A stretch of 14,644 nucleotides of DNA. It comes from Flavobacterium psychrophilum. Its GTDB lineage: Bacteria; Bacteroidota; Bacteroidia; Flavobacteriales; Flavobacteriaceae. Shown here one piece after another: positions 6,943 to 13,701 of this stretch (within the stretch, counting starts at the first letter, position 1; every line of letters starts with the position of its first letter). Both the position numbers and the translations under genes were made by a program. The notes beneath the pieces were generated by a model. That model saw only the letters and a program-made list of their open reading frames with translations, was not told where the DNA came from and did not search any database. The stretch lies in contig CAMCTL010000078.1 of assembly GCA_945878515.1 (NCBI GenBank), positions 1 to 14,644 of the forward strand, in the 5' to 3' direction.

Positions 6943-7707
6943 TTATTTTACTTGTTTTAGCAATTGGCCTGGGAAAAATTCACTGCCACTTATTGGTTTA
7001 AAATAAGTTCTATCAGTTTCTTGAGATTTATTTTCTTCATCGGCGCCGTATCGATTGTCCCAAATGCCATATTTAGTATCTACTTTTACCAAACCCACTT
7101 TTACATAGCTTGTTGTACCATCTTCGGCTAATTGCTTTTCTAAAACTTCAAATTTTGTCTTATCTGTTAATCCTTCTTTTAAACCAATTTTGGCTGACAA
7201 TGGATTGCCTTCAAAAATGGGTGTTTTGGTCTTAAATACGTCATACTGTGCTTGTAGTTTTGATATTACATTGTCGATAGATTTAATTGTAGCGCGACCA
7301 ATAAGCTCTCCGTTTGTTTTGCTAGTTAAAGCAGTTGATTGCACATCGGCAAGTGATTTATCCGTGCCTATATAATCAAGTGCAAAGAAATCTGCGTTAT
7401 CAAAAGCAGCTTTTTTACGTTCTATTTCAGCTTTGTTGGCTGGAGTAATTTCAGATGCATCGAAGTATAATTCGTCATAAAAACGCTGCTGTGTTTTTGC
7501 GTCCCAAACTAATTTGAAAAGATGGGAACTTGTAGATACAATAAAGCCCTTTCCAGCAACAGTAACGCCAAGCTTTAATGCTTCAGAAGCAAAAGAATTT
7601 CCCGCAACTGCGGTTAGTGCATTCAAGAATGAATTGGCTTTTTTAGCAACAACTTCTTTGTTGGTATACTTTGAATCATTTACAAGAATAAAGGTGTTGC
7701 CTATCAA
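6943..7707 (-). CDS. 3' part of the frameshifted first operon gene
   Basis: This frame is the C-terminal part of the gene whose 5' part ends at 7743. It contains no Met codon at all, so the nominal TTG at 7707 is not a real start. Upstream of 7707 the frame continues as QNSVKGNAILAQAGEE before reaching the frame-change point, and AGEELIGNTFILVND is, from memory, a conserved block in Bacteroidetes homologues that follows directly on the end of the 5' part. The remaining 254 residues show a hydrophobic helix region (LNALTAVAGNSFASEALKLG), WDAKTQQRFYDELYF, and a C-terminal beta-rich domain with KTKFEVLEKQLAEDGTTSY. Restored, the protein would be about 595 aa. It is 25 nt upstream of the next gene. 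Function unknown. Confidence 0.75.
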   Translation of the reverse strand: MIGNTFILVNDSKYTNKEVVAKKANSFLNALTAVAGNSFASEALKLGVTVAGKGFIVSTSSHLFKLVWDAKTQQRFYDELYFDASEITPANKAEIERKKAAFDNADFFALDYIGTDKSLADVQSTALTSKTNGELIGRATIKSIDNVISKLQAQYDVFKTKTPIFEGNPLSAKIGLKEGLTDKTKFEVLEKQLAEDGTTSYVKVGLVKVDTKYGIWDNRYGADEENKSQETDRTYFKPISGSEFFPGQLLKQVK

Positions 7708-7742
7708 CTCTTCGCCTGCTTGCGCTAAAATTGCATTTCCTT

Positions 7743-8729
7743 TTACAGAATTTTGAGCTTTTTGATGTTCATGATACTTGCATCGTAAAACACACGCTTT
7801 TTAATCAAATCCATATTAAAGTCTCCTTCTGCAGAGCGACCATACCATTTAGCAATTAGCTGATGTGCTATTTTATTTCTTTTTAAGTGTTCTACAATAT
7901 TATCTAATTCGTTTCTTTGAGAACTTGCATTTATATATCTTTCGCTGAGATTATGATTATTATATTTTTCTGGAGTCAATTTTTCGACAAAATAACTTTT
8001 AATGTCTTCTTCATTTTGCCTACTCGGATCAGTAATCATCATAGTATATAAGGAACTTCTTCTATAATTGGTATCAACTACACCACTGTTTTTTTTGATT
8101 ATAGGTTCGGATTTTACAGGTTCTTCAATAGTTACTTTTTCCGATTTATTAGCAACCGCATTAGCGCTTTTTGCTGTGGGTTTTTCCAAAATGGTTTGTT
8201 CTGCTATGGCACCATTAGCCGATTTTGATGGTTTAGCAAATATTGTTTGTATTGAGCCTGTTACTTTTTTATTTGCATCCCCTGAATTTCCGTCATCTCT
8301 TTTGGGGCTTTCGGAATCTGGTACGGAAATTTCTACTAATGCTTTTTTACTTTCTATGAGTTTTTGAACTGGTTCTTCAACAATAGTGTCTTGATTATTT
8401 GTTTTTGCTCTCGGTTCTTGTTCAACTATTGCTTGTTTTGCAGGTTCAACTTGCTGGGGTTCTATTTTTTCGACTTTTGCAACCTCAGGAGCATTAACAA
8501 ACTTTTCTTTTAATCCATTTTCATAGATAATCATATAAATCTTGGATTTGGACATGGAGTATAATGGCCCATTTAAATCATCAAATTTTCGGTATTCTAT
8601 ATCATTATCAGAATTTTCGGTAACTTTCGCTTTTAACTCATCGCCTCCGATGGTGTAAATTACATCTTGCGAAAACGCAAAAAATGGAAGTCCTACAAAT
8701 AAAATTAGAATAAAATTTTTAATGTTCAT
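7743..8729 (-). CDS. 5' part of frameshifted exported protein, first gene of the envelope operon
   Basis: The product begins with a signal peptide (MNIKNFILILFVGLPFFAFS) cleaved before Gln21. Residues about 22-75 form a small domain, IYTIGGDELKAKVTENSD and then a YSMSKSKIYMIIYENGLKE segment, that I recognise as a common N-terminal domain of exported Bacteroidetes proteins. Residues about 80-225 are a low-complexity Lys/Glu/Pro/Ser linker with an internal repeat (AKPSKSANGAIA, then KPTAKSANAVA). Residues 226-322 form the start of a conserved domain (YTMMITDPSRQNEED, IAHQLIAKWYGRSAEGDFNM). Translation then stops at residue 328 after IKKLKIL, but the conserved sequence continues in the -1 frame, so the domain is split. 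The gene is probably damaged or mis-sequenced. It is the operon's promoter-proximal gene. Confidence 0.8.
   Translation of the reverse strand: MNIKNFILILFVGLPFFAFSQDVIYTIGGDELKAKVTENSDNDIEYRKFDDLNGPLYSMSKSKIYMIIYENGLKEKFVNAPEVAKVEKIEPQQVEPAKQAIVEQEPRAKTNNQDTIVEEPVQKLIESKKALVEISVPDSESPKRDDGNSGDANKKVTGSIQTIFAKPSKSANGAIAEQTILEKPTAKSANAVANKSEKVTIEEPVKSEPIIKKNSGVVDTNYRRSSLYTMMITDPSRQNEEDIKSYFVEKLTPEKYNNHNLSERYINASSQRNELDNIVEHLKRNKIAHQLIAKWYGRSAEGDFNMDLIKKRVFYDASIMNIKKLKIL
7758..7764 (-). other. Frame-change site in the split operon gene
   Basis: On the minus strand the codons are ATC AAA AAG CTC. Adding one A to the run of five A (plus-strand T 7759-7763) would restore a frame reading MNIKKAQNSVKGNAILAQAG with no stop, joining the 5' and 3' parts into one about 595-aa product. 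A -1 ribosomal slip at AAA AAG would give the same result. Downstream there is no obvious stem-loop, and the site C-AAA-AAG is a weak heptamer, so mutation or a sequencing error in the homopolymer is more likely. Confidence 0.65.
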
Positions 8730-8795
8730 TGTTTATTTTTGGTGTTAATTAGATTCAATTTTAATTTATAAATTGAACACATTAGATGTTGGTTT

Positions 8796-8803
8796 CAAAA
8801 TTA
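8796..8803 (-). promoter_or_regulatory. Possible -7 box for the envelope operon
   Basis: On the minus strand this reads TAATTTTG, an exact TAnnTTTG match, 66 nt upstream of the first gene of the operon. No TTTG is found at the proper -33 distance, so the call is tentative. Confidence 0.35.
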
Positions 8804-9059
8804 TTACACATCAATGAAGCTATTCTTTTGAAAGATCTAATACTATTTGAGTTGTGTTATGATTTTCTGGACGGATTATTATCTACTAGCTATTGTGAAT
8901 GTTGCGTTTACCGATATTTCAATTGCAAAAATTTTGAACTTAAACAAAAAAAATGTTTTTATGGCTTTAGCTTTACTTACCTTGTTTAAGATTTTTGGCC
9001 ATATCCTAAATTAACATATAATCATTTTCCAAAAATATAATAAATTATATCGTTTAAAA

Positions 9060-9077
9060 ATACCCATAAATGGGTAT
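9060..9077. promoter_or_regulatory. ATACCCAT/ATGGGTAT palindrome (motif copy A)
   Basis: ATACCCAT (9060-9067), AA, ATGGGTAT (9070-9077) is a perfect 18-nt inverted repeat, a likely dimeric regulator site. On the minus strand it reads ATACCCATTTATGG, matching the cores of the two other copies (near 9461 and 12221). It lies about 330 nt upstream of the envelope operon. Confidence 0.5.
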
Positions 9078-9156
9078 AATTAACCTATTCCCAGATGATT
9101 TGGTGCGCATTAAATATCCTCCATTTTTCGCTTGTTCGTGATGTTTTTATCTTTTA

Positions 9157-9175
9157 TAACGGCGACAAGCCGTTA
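9157..9175. repeat. 7-bp perfect hairpin
   Basis: TAACGGC (9157-9163) pairs with GCCGTTA (9169-9175) around the loop GACAA. It is strikingly GC-rich for this region. No U-tract follows on either strand, so it is not an intrinsic terminator. Confidence 0.5.
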
Positions 9176-9354
9176 AGTACTTTGCGCAAGAAATATCTTT
9201 TTTTTATGCTCTTGTAGCAATGATTAATCGCTTTTTGTTTTACTAAATTGGATATTTAGATTTATAGAGATATTCTACCAAATTGTATAAACGTTTCATC
9301 GATTTTGATTATTTCTTTGAAATTAACATTGTCATTGAAGTTGAAATTACCCTT

Positions 9355-9408
9355 TTGCCCTGTCTGCAAAAAAAATTATAAAAATAAACCAAACAGGGTT
9401 TAGGGCAA
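9355..9408. repeat. 54-nt block bounded by 7-bp inverted repeats
   Basis: TTGCCCT (9355-9361) and AGGGCAA (9402-9408) are perfect inverted repeats flanking an A-rich interior. A second possible pairing, CCCTGT (9358-9363) with ACAGGG (9393-9398), competes with it. It could fold as a small RNA, act as a binding site, or be the relic of a tiny mobile element. Confidence 0.35.
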
Positions 9409-9460
9409 CTAACTCATTCAATATGATTTGTAAAATTGAAAAAAAAATAAAACTTAATAC

Positions 9461-9484
9461 TCACTACAAATGGGTATTTTTCAA
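9461..9484 (-). promoter_or_regulatory. ATACCCATTT element (motif copy B)
   Basis: On the minus strand the core reads AATACCCATTTGTAGTGA, preceded by TTTGAAAA. It matches copy C upstream of the barrel gene over about 28 nt, with a single core difference, but lies more than 700 nt from the next minus-strand gene, so it may start an unannotated transcript. Confidence 0.45.
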
Positions 9485-9717
9485 ATATTTTTAGAGAAAT
9501 ATTTTAGCGGCAAAAAGTAATTAAAAATATTTAAATCAGTTATTTAAACATTGTTTTTGGCTTTATAAACAATTTTAATTTTAAGATGAAACTTTGTAGT
9601 ATCGTCTAGGAAGAAAAAAAGGTGTTAAATATCAAAATTTAAGGACTCTAATGGTTTTTAAAAATAAAAATCAGCTCCAAAACACTTTATTAATAAACGG
9701 TATTCCAAACAATTTTG

Positions 9718-9741
9718 AAAAAAAATGCCTCTTTCGAGGCA
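9718..9741 (-). terminator. Intrinsic terminator of the barrel-lipoprotein operon
   Basis: On the minus strand TGCCTC, a GAAA tetraloop and GAGGCA are followed by eight U. It begins about 26 nt after the lipoprotein stop codon. Confidence 0.92.
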
Positions 9742-9767
9742 CTTTAAATTTAAATTTGAAATAATCT

Positions 9768-11411
9768 TTAAAATTGATTACAAATACTGTCCGGAAGTGG
9801 CACATCAATAGTATAATTCGCAGAAGCGATTTGGAATGTCCGTACAGCAGATTTAGATCCTACAACAACCTTAAAATCATAAGTTTTGCCTACAGTTAAC
9901 AAATTAGTTGTCAGTGTAGTAGCGCTTTTATTATAAAAGGTCACCCAATGAAAATTTCTAAAAGAAGCAGTACTACCCGATTCTTTAAACATTATCCTAG
10001 TTCCAACAGGAGGCAAAGGCTGCGTTTTTTTACCAGGACACATATTTACATACTTAAGTCTCACTACAGCGCGTGATGGTGGGTTGGGTACATCTAGAGT
10101 TACCGTTGGATTAGCACAAAGCTGTCCAATGGCAAAATCTTGACTCAACAATAATTTTCCTGTGCTATTATCGTAAACTTTTACACGGGTAGCACCTCGT
10201 GGTGCTTTGCGAAATGTAGCTACTTGACCTTTGGTAATATTCATATAAGAGGTTACAAATTGTTGATTCCATTGTCCATTAGGTGCAAAAGTACTCCATT
10301 CTAATCTAGCAAAAATAATCTCTACACTTGAAGTCCAATTAAATTTCATGGTGTTTGTAAAACCATTGCAATAGGAAGCATTGTTGTTAAAATAAAAATC
10401 TAAATTGAAAGCACTTAGATGTGAAGTTTCAAAAGATACGTAAAGTGAATTGTCGGTGTCTTTTTTTACTGTCCCTGTCTTTTCAAATTTCCATTGTCCT
10501 TTATCGTCGTCATAACTCCAAATATCGATAGTATCGTCGGGAGCAAACGGCTTTTCTGTTTTTGGGTTGTAATTATTTTTACTTAGTGTCATTTTAACGT
10601 CTACTGCGCCTCCTTCAAAAGTTTTTACTTTTTTGCCTCCAACTTTCATAGTAATAGATGCAAAACCAGCAGATACGAAGGTTCCTGATGCTGTTTGTCC
10701 GTTGCCCATATCTATATTTTCAGGATTAAGACCTCCAGGAAAATAAGCGGTATTAGTTCCTGTTTCAGAAAAACTAATTACCTCAGTTTCTAATTTCCCT
10801 GTTAGCACGGCACCACTAGCATCTTTCATTTTTATTCCACTAGGCACTTTAATTGCTGTAGTAACACCTTCAGTTGCTGAGTTATTTGCAGTAAGATTAA
10901 CAGTGGATGTCAAACCTGTAGCGGAAACTGAACCCGTTGTATGTGTAGCCGTGCTGATACCAGCAGGCATACTCGATTTTTTGAGCATCGCAACTTCATA
11001 GGAGCTGTCGTTTTGGTCTTTTGAGAAGGTAATGGGTACAATTCTCTTTAAATAGCCCACAGGCTCTACCTCTACATTGATTTTGTACTCCTTATTTCCT
11101 GCAAAATCAGCCGAAGGATCTAATAATAGTGCTAAAATACCACCTGTAATCTTAAATTCCTTTCTGCCCTCAATGTTATATACTTTTGCTGCATCAGGTC
11201 CGGTAATGGTTACAACGGTTCCGTCTAAAGACTCTACTAAAGCACCCGATGCATCCGGAGAAGTGTCTGTTATAAAATTTACAACTGCTACGTTTTTCAT
11301 AAAATCCTGAGAAATTTTGATTTCAGGACTTGGGAGTTCAGGAAATTCGCAACCGTTGATTAAAAATCCTACTGTAAGGATCGTTATTAAAGAAAGAAGT
11401 GATTTTTTCAT
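9768..11411 (-). CDS. Large lipoprotein with CILP/FAM171-like region
   Basis: Second gene of a two-gene operon with the barrel protein, 21 nt after it. The 547-aa product begins MKKSLLSLITILTVGFLING then Cys21 (lipobox INGC), so it is probably an outer-membrane lipoprotein. Residues about 40-130 form a beta-rich domain (VVNFITDTSPDASGALVES, TVVTITGPDAAKVYNI). Residues about 185-340 resemble the beta domain with a WSYDDDKGQW motif (298-307), a pattern I associate with CILP/FAM171-like surface proteins and many Bacteroidetes lipoproteins (KLETEVISFSETGTN, YFPGGLNPENI). The C-terminal 200 residues contain repeated beta-strand modules (RVKVYDNSTGKLLLSQDF, TYDFKVVVGSKSAVRTF). No enzyme motif is visible. 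The role is probably surface structure or ligand binding. Confidence 0.82.
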   Translation of the reverse strand: MKKSLLSLITILTVGFLINGCEFPELPSPEIKISQDFMKNVAVVNFITDTSPDASGALVESLDGTVVTITGPDAAKVYNIEGRKEFKITGGILALLLDPSADFAGNKEYKINVEVEPVGYLKRIVPITFSKDQNDSSYEVAMLKKSSMPAGISTATHTTGSVSATGLTSTVNLTANNSATEGVTTAIKVPSGIKMKDASGAVLTGKLETEVISFSETGTNTAYFPGGLNPENIDMGNGQTASGTFVSAGFASITMKVGGKKVKTFEGGAVDVKMTLSKNNYNPKTEKPFAPDDTIDIWSYDDDKGQWKFEKTGTVKKDTDNSLYVSFETSHLSAFNLDFYFNNNASYCNGFTNTMKFNWTSSVEIIFARLEWSTFAPNGQWNQQFVTSYMNITKGQVATFRKAPRGATRVKVYDNSTGKLLLSQDFAIGQLCANPTVTLDVPNPPSRAVVRLKYVNMCPGKKTQPLPPVGTRIMFKESGSTASFRNFHWVTFYNKSATTLTTNLLTVGKTYDFKVVVGSKSAVRTFQIASANYTIDVPLPDSICNQF

Positions 11412-11432
11412 AATTTTAGATTTAATTGATTA

Positions 11433-12164
11433 TTAAAATTTGTAAGCTAAATGAAATTTAAGTGTTGGAAGAAAGGTAATGGCGTCAATAAATTTTTCAA
11501 AATCTTTACTCTCCGCTTCTGTTTCGTTTAAAGCAACTAGCGATTTAGTAGCATTAAAAGTAAAGTCGGATTTTCCTAAAAAGTGACCACCTATTTCGAA
11601 ACCAAATCCTACTCGATGTTTGGGAACTGTTCTACCAAAACCCATTGCTACATAAGGCGCAATTCCAGACCACTTTGCATTAATAGCAATATCACCTATA
11701 TCTTCTGCTGGTATTGTAATGTCTCCAAACGTCTCCCCACTAGCTGCGGCTAGAAGAATCGATGCTTCCATGTTAGAAAGATAAGAAGCACCAACTACAA
11801 ACTTGAAAGAGCTCTTTTTTGAGGGTAACAAATCCATAAACAAATCAACAGCTTGATAGTCGAAGTCTACAGTAGCATTTACTTCTCTATTGCTGAATTC
11901 TAGATTTTCAATATCCTGGCTAAGTGTAAATGTAGAATAATTTACTCTTGCTGTAAAATGATCGTTTAGTTTTCGACCATAGCCAATTGCATAACCAGGT
12001 AGCCCACCATAAACCGTAATGGAGTTTTTTTTCTCTCCTTTTACTGCCTTCAAAGGAACTATTTTTGTGGTCGGATTTGCTTTTTCTTGAGCTTCTTGTG
12101 CAACAATTGCGCTGGTGCACAACACACAAGATAAAAGGAGCATTTTGATTCTTTTGTTTTTCAT
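11433..12164 (-). CDS. Predicted outer-membrane beta-barrel protein
   Basis: The 243-aa product begins with a signal peptide (MKNKRIKMLLLSCVLCTSA) cleaved before Gln23. The mature chain alternates hydrophobic and polar residues, with short Gly/Asn/Asp turns (YGGLPGYAIGYGRKL, HFTARVNYSTFTLSQDI, FKFVVGASYLSNMEASI, YVAMGFGRTVPKHRVGFGF). It ends TLKFHLAYKF, with the terminal aromatic Phe that marks outer-membrane beta-barrels for BAM insertion. Eight or so strands are plausible, as in small OmpW/OmpA-like barrels. It is the first gene of the operon with the lipoprotein, suggesting that the two act together. A copy of the ATACCCATTT element lies 57 nt upstream of the ATG. The substrate and function are unknown. 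Confidence 0.82.
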   Translation of the reverse strand: MKNKRIKMLLLSCVLCTSAIVAQEAQEKANPTTKIVPLKAVKGEKKNSITVYGGLPGYAIGYGRKLNDHFTARVNYSTFTLSQDIENLEFSNREVNATVDFDYQAVDLFMDLLPSKKSSFKFVVGASYLSNMEASILLAAASGETFGDITIPAEDIGDIAINAKWSGIAPYVAMGFGRTVPKHRVGFGFEIGGHFLGKSDFTFNATKSLVALNETEAESKDFEKFIDAITFLPTLKFHLAYKF

Positions 12165-12220
12165 AGTAGTTAGTTTTAAAATTAGATTGTAAATTTATGT
12201 TAAATTTAATAAAATACTAT

Positions 12221-12243
12221 CACTATAAATGGGTATTTTTCAA
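12221..12243 (-). promoter_or_regulatory. ATACCCATTT element upstream of the barrel operon (motif copy C)
   Basis: On the minus strand it reads TTGAAAAATACCCATTTATAG, then TGA. It sits 57 nt before the barrel gene's ATG, a promoter or operator distance. No TAnnTTTG box exists in this upstream region, so this element is the best candidate for control of the operon. It matches copy B over about 28 nt. Confidence 0.55.
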
Positions 12244-12362
12244 TTATTTGTAAGATTATTTTTTTTGAGGATAAAACTTAATAATTTCAATAGATATAGG
12301 GTGTTACAGGGTTTTATACTCAAAAAAAATAATTTTTTAGAAAAATACCAAAAAATATGCAC

Positions 12363-12392
12363 AAAAAAAAATCCCTTATGTAGGGATTTTTT
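12363..12392. terminator. Bidirectional terminator-like hairpin
   Basis: ATCCCT (12371-12376) pairs with AGGGAT (12382-12387) around a 5-nt loop, extended by A/T pairs and flanked by an A-run on the left and a T-run on the right, so it can terminate in both directions. On the minus strand it is about 300 nt downstream of the CHAP-like gene, the nearest possible source, so a transcript of that length or an unannotated RNA would end here. Confidence 0.7.
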
Positions 12393-12690
12393 AATTTTTT
12401 TTTAAGAAAAACAAAATACAAAAAGAGGGTTTTGTTTAACTGTTACTAATTATTTAAAACAATTTGTCTAAATACGAAGAACGTATTATATAACGCTAAA
12501 AAAAAAGCACTTTAGTAATTTAAAACTTTATGATTCTCAGCTGACAATTATTCCAATTACAAAATAGAATCTTACAGAATTGAAATTACTTTTTTGGTAA
12601 TTAATTTCAATCTCGCAATTATAGTGTCAATCTGAATTAGTAATTTTTCTTTATAATTAATGTTTATAGTCTACACATTTGTAATTCATT

Positions 12691-13365
12691 TTACATGCAC
12701 AAGGCATATTTTTGTGTCAAGGCACAATTAGAAGGCAGTATTACTTTCTTTACGCAATTAGGTAATTCCTTATAATTGGGTCTGCGGGCAGTATATAACC
12801 TCGATTTAAGGATGCGAGTGATGCAAACTTTGTCGTCTTGATTAGCGCCCAAAACATGATAACAGTCTTTGTCCTCTCCAATATACAAACCTAGACTACC
12901 GGATTTTTTATGGGTTTCGGCAAGACGAATAAAAATTAGAACATCGCCTAACATTGGGACATCGGCTTCAACGCCAAAATTTCCCCAGTTTAGTGGCCAG
13001 CAAGGTTCTTTTACCGCCTTTTTGCCAGATTCTTTTGCTACATAACCCATAAATAAGCCACACCAAGGTACAAAATGTCCTTCGGTAACTATTTTTAAAT
13101 TGGGTCTAAATATGTGAATCGAATCGTTGGATTGACTTATTGCAAATTCGGCTAATTCTCTATCATTATGATTGCGATACGAATTCCATTCATAAAATTC
13201 TCTTACGTCTAATCCTAATCTAGTTCCCCATGTTCTAGTGATTGGGTTGTTAGCATCATTATAGTTGTTTTTGACGCCATAAAAACGAAGTGCCTCATCA
13301 ATCATTTTTGGTACAGGCGAAGTTTTAAGCCAACTGTAGATTCCTTGTAAGTTTTCTTTGCTCAT
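12691..13365 (-). CDS. TIGR02594/CHAP-like cell-wall hydrolase homologue lacking the usual His
   Basis: The 224-aa product resembles the TIGR02594/CHAP-type peptidoglycan amidase-endopeptidases. The catalytic-Cys segment is FVPWCGLFMGYVAKESG (Cys102), followed by WPLNWGNFG, PMLGDVLIFI and a late GANQDDKV segment like the family's GGNQSD. The catalytic His normally lies in a GHVGxYxG motif; here that place reads SGSLGLYIGED, with Ser157 where His is expected. His152 is nearby but not in register. No signal peptide is seen, so it is cytoplasmic, phage-type, or delivered by another route. The tail is Cys-rich (C204, C214, C223), with Cys168 and Cys181 before it. It stands alone between gene-free stretches. 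An inactive homologue or a binding protein is possible. Confidence 0.78.
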   Translation of the reverse strand: MSKENLQGIYSWLKTSPVPKMIDEALRFYGVKNNYNDANNPITRTWGTRLGLDVREFYEWNSYRNHNDRELAEFAISQSNDSIHIFRPNLKIVTEGHFVPWCGLFMGYVAKESGKKAVKEPCWPLNWGNFGVEADVPMLGDVLIFIRLAETHKKSGSLGLYIGEDKDCYHVLGANQDDKVCITRILKSRLYTARRPNYKELPNCVKKVILPSNCALTQKYALCM

Positions 13366-13701
13366 GATGTTTGTTTTTTAGGTTAAGATTGTTTTAAAAT
13401 GCTTTCAAATTAAAATAGCAGCTTAAGTTTTAAAGTAGATTGTGGGGCAAACTTTTAAAAATCATGACCACTGCTTATTTATTTCTTAGTATAAAACTAC
13501 ACAAATAATCGTTTAAGTAACAAATAAAATCGATGAAATACACAAAATTTCTATAATTATATGTAATTACCTTACATTTTTAGTTCAAAAAATTATAATT
13601 GTTTGTTTAAAGTTTTTTAAAAAAGTATGGACAACTACTGGTGTTTTGTTTAATTAATTAATTAAAAAAAAGAAAGAACAACTAAAGAGATTTTGACCCT
13701 T
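13366..13701. other. 336-nt gene-free region
   Basis: No coding frame or consensus promoter was seen on either strand. Near 13650 there is a TTAATTAATTAATTAA palindrome followed by an A-run, too weak to call a terminator. The stretch probably holds the promoter of the CHAP-like gene, which I could not place. Confidence 0.4.

Larger units (their letters stand above)
8730..9767. other. About 1 kb region without a convincing gene
   Basis: Both strands were read for coding potential. The longest frame (8786-8989 +, 67 aa) is hydrophobic and Cys-rich with no recognisable pattern, and the minus strand has frequent stops. The region holds several structured elements: an ATACCCAT palindrome (9060-9077), a 7-bp hairpin (9157-9175), a 54-nt stretch bounded by TTGCCCT/AGGGCAA (9355-9408), a second ATACCCATTT element (near 9461-9484) and the terminator of the downstream operon (9718-9741). 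It is probably regulatory or carries a non-coding RNA. Confidence 0.6.
12165..12690. other. 526-nt gene-free region upstream of the barrel operon
   Basis: No frame longer than a few tens of codons was seen. It contains motif copy C, the terminator-like hairpin at 12363-12392, a small hairpin AATACG-AAGAA-CGTATT (12471-12487) and a TTGAAATTA/TAATTTCAA inverted repeat (12580-12588, 12602-12610). The rest is AT-rich with no recognised signal. Confidence 0.5.

Noticed and set aside
7758..7764. Programmed ribosomal frameshifting as the leading explanation
   Set aside because: The heptamer C-AAA-AAG is weak and no downstream stem-loop is visible; mutation or error in the A-run is simpler.
7190..8367. 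Plus-strand frames opposite the split gene
   Set aside because: They lack start signals and overlap an operon with strong coding evidence on the other strand.
8786..8989. 67-aa plus-strand frame
   Set aside because: Hydrophobic, Cys-rich and without recognisable pattern, no promoter, and it faces away from the operon start; most likely chance.
11920..12129. Alternate minus-strand frame over the barrel gene
   Set aside because: It is out of frame with a gene that has a clear signal peptide and barrel ending.
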